Source: Bacteroidales bacterium
Lineage (GTDB): Bacteria; Bacteroidota; Bacteroidia; Bacteroidales; UBA932
Reading direction: 5' to 3'
DNA: 7,174 nt
NCBI GenBank assembly: GCA_017561265.1
Contig: JAFZDJ010000174.1
Coordinates: 1-7,174 of the forward strand
Position numbers and translations under genes: made by a program. The notes beneath the pieces are model-generated. The model made no database searches. It was given only the letters and a program-made list of their open reading frames with translations, and had not been told where the DNA came from. Positions 5,987 to 7,174 of the stretch are shown piece by piece; the stretch's first letter is position 1; each line of letters starts with the position of its first letter.

Positions 5987-6352
5987 ATGAAGAAACTGAC
6001 TAAAAAAGAGGAAGAGATCATGAATCTCTTTTGGGACAAAGGGGCTATGTTCGTACGTGAACTTCTGGAGCATTATGATGAACCGAAGCCGCATTTCAAC
6101 ACCCTTTCTACAATGGTACGCAACCTTGAGGCGAATGGATATGTCAGCCACAGGGCATACGGAAATTCCTATCAGTACTACCCTGTCGTTTCACGTGAGG
6201 ACTACGCCGGAAGGACATTCAATGGCGTGATCAGCAGTTACTTCAACAACTCATACCTCAGTGCCGTCTCTGCTCTGGTCAAAGAGGAGAAGATCACTGT
6301 GGAGGAGTTGAAGGAACTGATCGAGCAGATTGAAAACGGACAAAACAAATAG
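5987..6352 (+). CDS. BlaI/MecI/CopY-family transcriptional repressor
   Basis: Dimeric winged-helix repressor of 121 residues, the usual family size. The N-terminal DNA-binding domain covers about 3-70: LTKKEEEIMNLFWDKG opens the fold, the recognition helix lies at about 36-50 (HFNTLSTMVRNLEANG), and the wing is at about 52-66 (YVSHRAYGNSYQYYP). The C-terminal helical part (about 71-118) should mediate dimerisation, with SALVKEEKITVEELKELI typical of the family. In staphylococcal BlaI and MecI an Asn-Phe bond in this region is cleaved on induction; here the aligned residues appear to be A96-L97, so any inactivation may use another site. The M56 peptidase gene begins three bases after the stop, making a co-transcribed sensor/repressor pair. 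It probably binds the AACTA-N7-TAGTT array in its own promoter. No beta-lactamase gene is visible. Confidence 0.95.
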   Translation: MKKLTKKEEEIMNLFWDKGAMFVRELLEHYDEPKPHFNTLSTMVRNLEANGYVSHRAYGNSYQYYPVVSREDYAGRTFNGVISSYFNNSYLSAVSALVKEEKITVEELKELIEQIENGQNK

Positions 6353-6355
6353 GCC

Positions 6356-7174
6356 ATGACTGAATTCCTCATATATCAAGGCAAGGCGGCTATCGCATTG
6401 GCGGTGTTCTATATGTTCTACCGTCTGCTGCTCAGCAAGGAGACGTTCCATCGTTTCAACCGCATCGTGCTCCTCGGCACGGCAGCCCTATCGTTCGTAC
6501 TCCCCCTCTGCGTGATCACACTCAAGGAGGTCGTCGTCGTTCCGGCAATGACGGGATCATCTGAAACCATCATCGGAGAAGTTGCAGAGACTGTCGCCAT
6601 GGTTCCGGAAGTGTCCGCTCCTATATGGCCGGTCGTGCTCTGCTCATTATTCGCCATCGGCGCATTCGCTGTGCTTGTGCATGTTGCCGTTTCGATAATC
6701 GGCATAAGAAGAATCATCAATAACGGAAGCCGCCAGGCACTTGACAGCGGCGAGACCCTCATAATTACAGAAACTGATACAGCTCCATTCAGCTGGATGA
6801 AATACATCGTGATTTCCCGTGAGGATTACGAGAGCGGCTACTCTCAGATCCTGACTCACGAGAAGGCACACATCGCCCTCAGACATTCGTGGGACATCCT
6901 CTTTGTCGATATGATCACTGCCCTCCAGTGGTTCAACCCGGCAATCTGGATGCTCAAGGCTGACCTTCGTGCCCTCCATGAGTTCGAGGCGGATGATGCA
7001 GTCCTGAGAAGCGGAGCGAATATCAAGGAGTATCAATATTTACTAATAAGAAAAGCTGTCAGCAAGAGCGGCTACTCAGTTGCTAACAGCTTTAATCACA
7101 GTACACTTAAAGCTCGTATTACTATGATGTTGAACAAAAAATCATCTCGTATGAGTGCCTGGAAGGCTCTCTAC
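6356..7174 (+). CDS. BlaR1/MecR1-like M56 membrane metallopeptidase, 3' end missing
   Basis: Integral-membrane zinc peptidase paired with the BlaI-type repressor; in the BlaR1 model, activation leads to loss of the repressor. The ATG at 6356 lies three bases after the repressor stop, and 273 codons are open to the window edge. Predicted TM helices are at about 3-26 (IYQGKAAIALAVFYMFYRLLL), 36-56 and 90-118. The M56 zinc motif HEKAH is at 168-172, continuing as IALRHSWD. QWFNPAIW (191-198) and HEFEADDAVL (208-217) carry the further conserved NP and acidic ligand region (E209 or E211). NSFNHSTLKARITMML (244-259) is a Bacteroidetes M56 signature after the peptidase core. The final TM helix and any periplasmic sensor or TonB-like C-terminus lie beyond the window, so the signal detected cannot be judged. 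Nothing in the visible part suggests inactivation. Confidence 0.93.
   Translation, partial: MTEFLIYQGKAAIALAVFYMFYRLLLSKETFHRFNRIVLLGTAALSFVLPLCVITLKEVVVVPAMTGSSETIIGEVAETVAMVPEVSAPIWPVVLCSLFAIGAFAVLVHVAVSIIGIRRIINNGSRQALDSGETLIITETDTAPFSWMKYIVISREDYESGYSQILTHEKAHIALRHSWDILFVDMITALQWFNPAIWMLKADLRALHEFEADDAVLRSGANIKEYQYLLIRKAVSKSGYSVANSFNHSTLKARITMMLNKKSSRMSAWKALY

Noticed and set aside
5987..7174. Beta-lactam resistance island
   Set aside because: BlaI/M56 pairs are common in Bacteroidetes without any beta-lactamase, and no beta-lactamase or penicillin-binding protein gene is visible here.

Overview
The window looks like chromosomal DNA from a member of the Bacteroidetes, most likely Bacteroidales. 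Three signs support this. Promoters match the Bacteroidetes pattern (TTG or TTTG, 19 bases, TAnnTTTG). Genes have A/T-rich start regions with no Shine-Dalgarno sequence. The gene families (single-chain MacB/FtsX permease, NtrC-type regulator with its short kinase, BlaI plus M56 peptidase) are typical of that phylum. No rRNA, tRNA, CRISPR array, insertion sequence or phage gene is visible, and no gene-free stretch exceeds 300 bases.

Layout: bases 1-222 are non-coding on the plus strand. They hold two perfect hairpins and a good minus-strand promoter that reads out of the left edge. Next is a 778-residue FtsX-type ABC permease (223-2559) with no ATPase beside it. A 195-base intergenic stretch carries a 12-bp hairpin nested inside a wider 9-bp inverted repeat. 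A two-component pair follows: a sigma-54-activating response regulator (2755-4092) and its single-TM histidine kinase (4100-5308). Then comes a small predicted outer-membrane beta-barrel gene (5370-5885) broken by one in-frame TGA. The right end is a BlaI-type repressor (5987-6352) and an M56 BlaR1-like membrane peptidase (6356 to the edge, incomplete). They are preceded by a promoter embedded in a phased operator array.

How they may work together: the kinase has almost no extracytoplasmic part, while the permease has two large extracytoplasmic domains. The permease could therefore be a sensor or a target of the two-component system; this is inference from architecture and proximity. The BlaI/M56 pair is a separate stress-signalling module. 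By analogy with BlaR1/BlaI, the peptidase would relieve repression at its own promoter. The clearest unusual signal is in that promoter: the right half-site TAGTT recurs at 5914, 5935 and 5956, exactly 21 bp apart. Two complete AACTA-N7-TAGTT palindromes precede a third, half-degenerate site, and the second and third sites cover the -33 and -7 elements. I did not find strong evidence for an entirely new system; the findings are mainly regulatory architecture.
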